From NCBI GenBank assembly GCA_018812505.1, contig JAHJDK010000091.1:1-5984 (forward strand): a stretch of 5,984 nucleotides of DNA. The letters are read 5' to 3'. Under the pieces are notes generated by a model. It did no database searches. It was not told the DNA's origin and worked only from the letters and a program-made list of their open reading frames with translations. How positions within the stretch are numbered: position 1 is the stretch's first letter; every line of letters starts with the position of its first letter. This document shows, piece by piece, positions 5,425 to 5,984 of this stretch. A program made the translations under genes and the position numbers. The stretch is from Nanobdellota archaeon (lineage in GTDB: Archaea; Nanobdellota; Nanobdellia; Woesearchaeales; GCA-2686295).

Positions 5425-5476
5425 CTATTTTTATAATTATGAATTTCAAATATTTTGACTTTTACATTAATCCTAA

Positions 5477-5965
5477 TTATTCATCAATCCTGTTGATGAT
5501 ATTAAAATCAAAATTAGTTATTATGTTGCTTGTTGAAACTAAAAATGAATCCATGCTTTCCACATAATCTTTCCAGTTAGCTCGTATTTCTCTTAAAAAT
5601 AATTCGTAGGAACGATAATTCTTGTGAAAAGTCATTATAATTTTAGTTTTATCTTCAAATCCTTCACCAGGTGCAGAAAACAACACTCTTTTATCACATT
5701 TAAGAAAATGATTGAATTCTTCTAATTCTTTGACTTGTGAATAATCTTTCCATTGTAATGTGATAAATGTGACAAATTCAATACCTAGTTTTTCTAAGTT
5801 AGGTATTAAAGTATACTTTTCAATTAAGCCATCGTTTTCTAATTTTTTTCTTAGTCTGCTTACCGTCGGTTGTGTTATTTTCAATTTTTTACTAATGACC
5901 CTATCACTCTGTTTACTATTTAATGTTAATTCTCTTAACAGGTTTTTTGCAAGTTCATTCATCAT
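5477..5965 (-). CDS. Lrp/AsnC-type transcriptional regulator
   Basis: This 162-residue protein has an N-terminal winged helix-turn-helix typical of the Lrp/AsnC family (about 6-56). The recognition helix region is ISKKLKITQPTVSRLRKKLENDGLI, followed by the wing IEKYTLIPNLEKLGIEF. The rest (about 60-150) should be an alpha/beta ligand-binding and dimerisation half comparable to the RAM/AsnC_trans_reg domain. It is more divergent there: FSAPGEGFEDKTKIIMTF and a W-rich segment resemble an archaeal subgroup of Lrp-like proteins rather than classical amino acid sensors. It probably acts as a dimer or higher oligomer on DNA in the cytoplasm. Effector and targets are unknown. Two ATGs occur in a row (5965 and 5962) and either could be used. 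The promoter would lie mostly beyond the window end at 5984, so start evidence is weak. The next gene on the same strand is 114 bp downstream with its own promoter. Confidence 0.87.
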   Translation of the reverse strand: MMNELAKNLLRELTLNSKQSDRVISKKLKITQPTVSRLRKKLENDGLIEKYTLIPNLEKLGIEFVTFITLQWKDYSQVKELEEFNHFLKCDKRVLFSAPGEGFEDKTKIIMTFHKNYRSYELFLREIRANWKDYVESMDSFLVSTSNIITNFDFNIINRIDE

Positions 5966-5984
5966 AATATCTTGATATGTTTCA

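Noticed and set aside
5363..5449. TTG start at 5449 extending the exonuclease by 29 residues
   Set aside because: The extension crosses the BRE/TATA element and T tracts and adds no family-like sequence before the DIETTG motif.
5446..5458. TCAAA-N3-TTTGA inverted repeat between the Lrp-like gene and the exonuclease gene
   Set aside because: It is only 5 bp per arm and wholly AT-rich, easily expected by chance in such sequence, and not placed at a predicted start site.
1..5984. tRNA, rRNA or transposon remnants
   Set aside because: Non-coding spacers are all under about 120 bp, and I see no tRNA-like cloverleaf, transposase motif or long terminal repeats in them.

Overview
This is an AT-rich, densely coding window that most likely comes from an archaeon. 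The main evidence is promoter structure. Several genes have a BRE/TATA-like element about 27-33 bp upstream of the start codon, no Shine-Dalgarno sequence, and start codons that fall almost on the predicted transcription start, which is the leaderless arrangement common in archaea. The gene content agrees: an ORC/Cdc6-like AAA+ ATPase fragment, an archaeal-style Lrp regulator with a single DNA-binding domain, and a DUF362 iron-sulfur protein. A DPANN-type lineage (Woesearchaeota or Pacearchaeota-like) is a reasonable guess, but nothing in the window proves it.

Layout: (1) 2-439 (+) is the 3' end of an AAA+ ATPase cut by the window edge. (2) 441-1094 (-) is an HTH-like plus tandem ACT-like protein, probably a ligand-responsive regulator. 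(3) 1205-1588 (+) is an unrecognised acidic 127-residue protein and the only gene with a strong ribosome binding site. (4) 1597-3663 (-) is a large membrane-anchored glycoside hydrolase family 18 protein with an internal Tat-like motif. (5) 3783-4760 (+) is a DUF362 protein with two [4Fe-4S] ferredoxin motifs. (6) 4763-5362 (-) is a DnaQ-type DEDDh 3'-5' exonuclease. (7) 5477-5965 (-) is an Lrp/AsnC-type regulator.

The first six genes alternate strands. The three convergent pairs are separated by only 1, 8 and 2 bp, and the two divergent spacers (about 110-120 bp) hold back-to-back promoters. There is therefore little sign of operons, and each gene appears to be its own transcription unit. 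The genes do not form an obvious pathway.

The most interesting non-coding signal is the spacer between the GH18 gene and the DUF362 gene (3664-3782). It holds two 20-bp dyads with the same 7-6-7 geometry. One covers the predicted GH18 transcription start and the other lies at the midpoint between the two predicted starts. A second start-site dyad (6-4-6) overlaps the start of the ACT-domain gene. I see no RNA genes, CRISPR arrays, insertion sequences or attachment sites, and no stretch over 300 bp without a gene.
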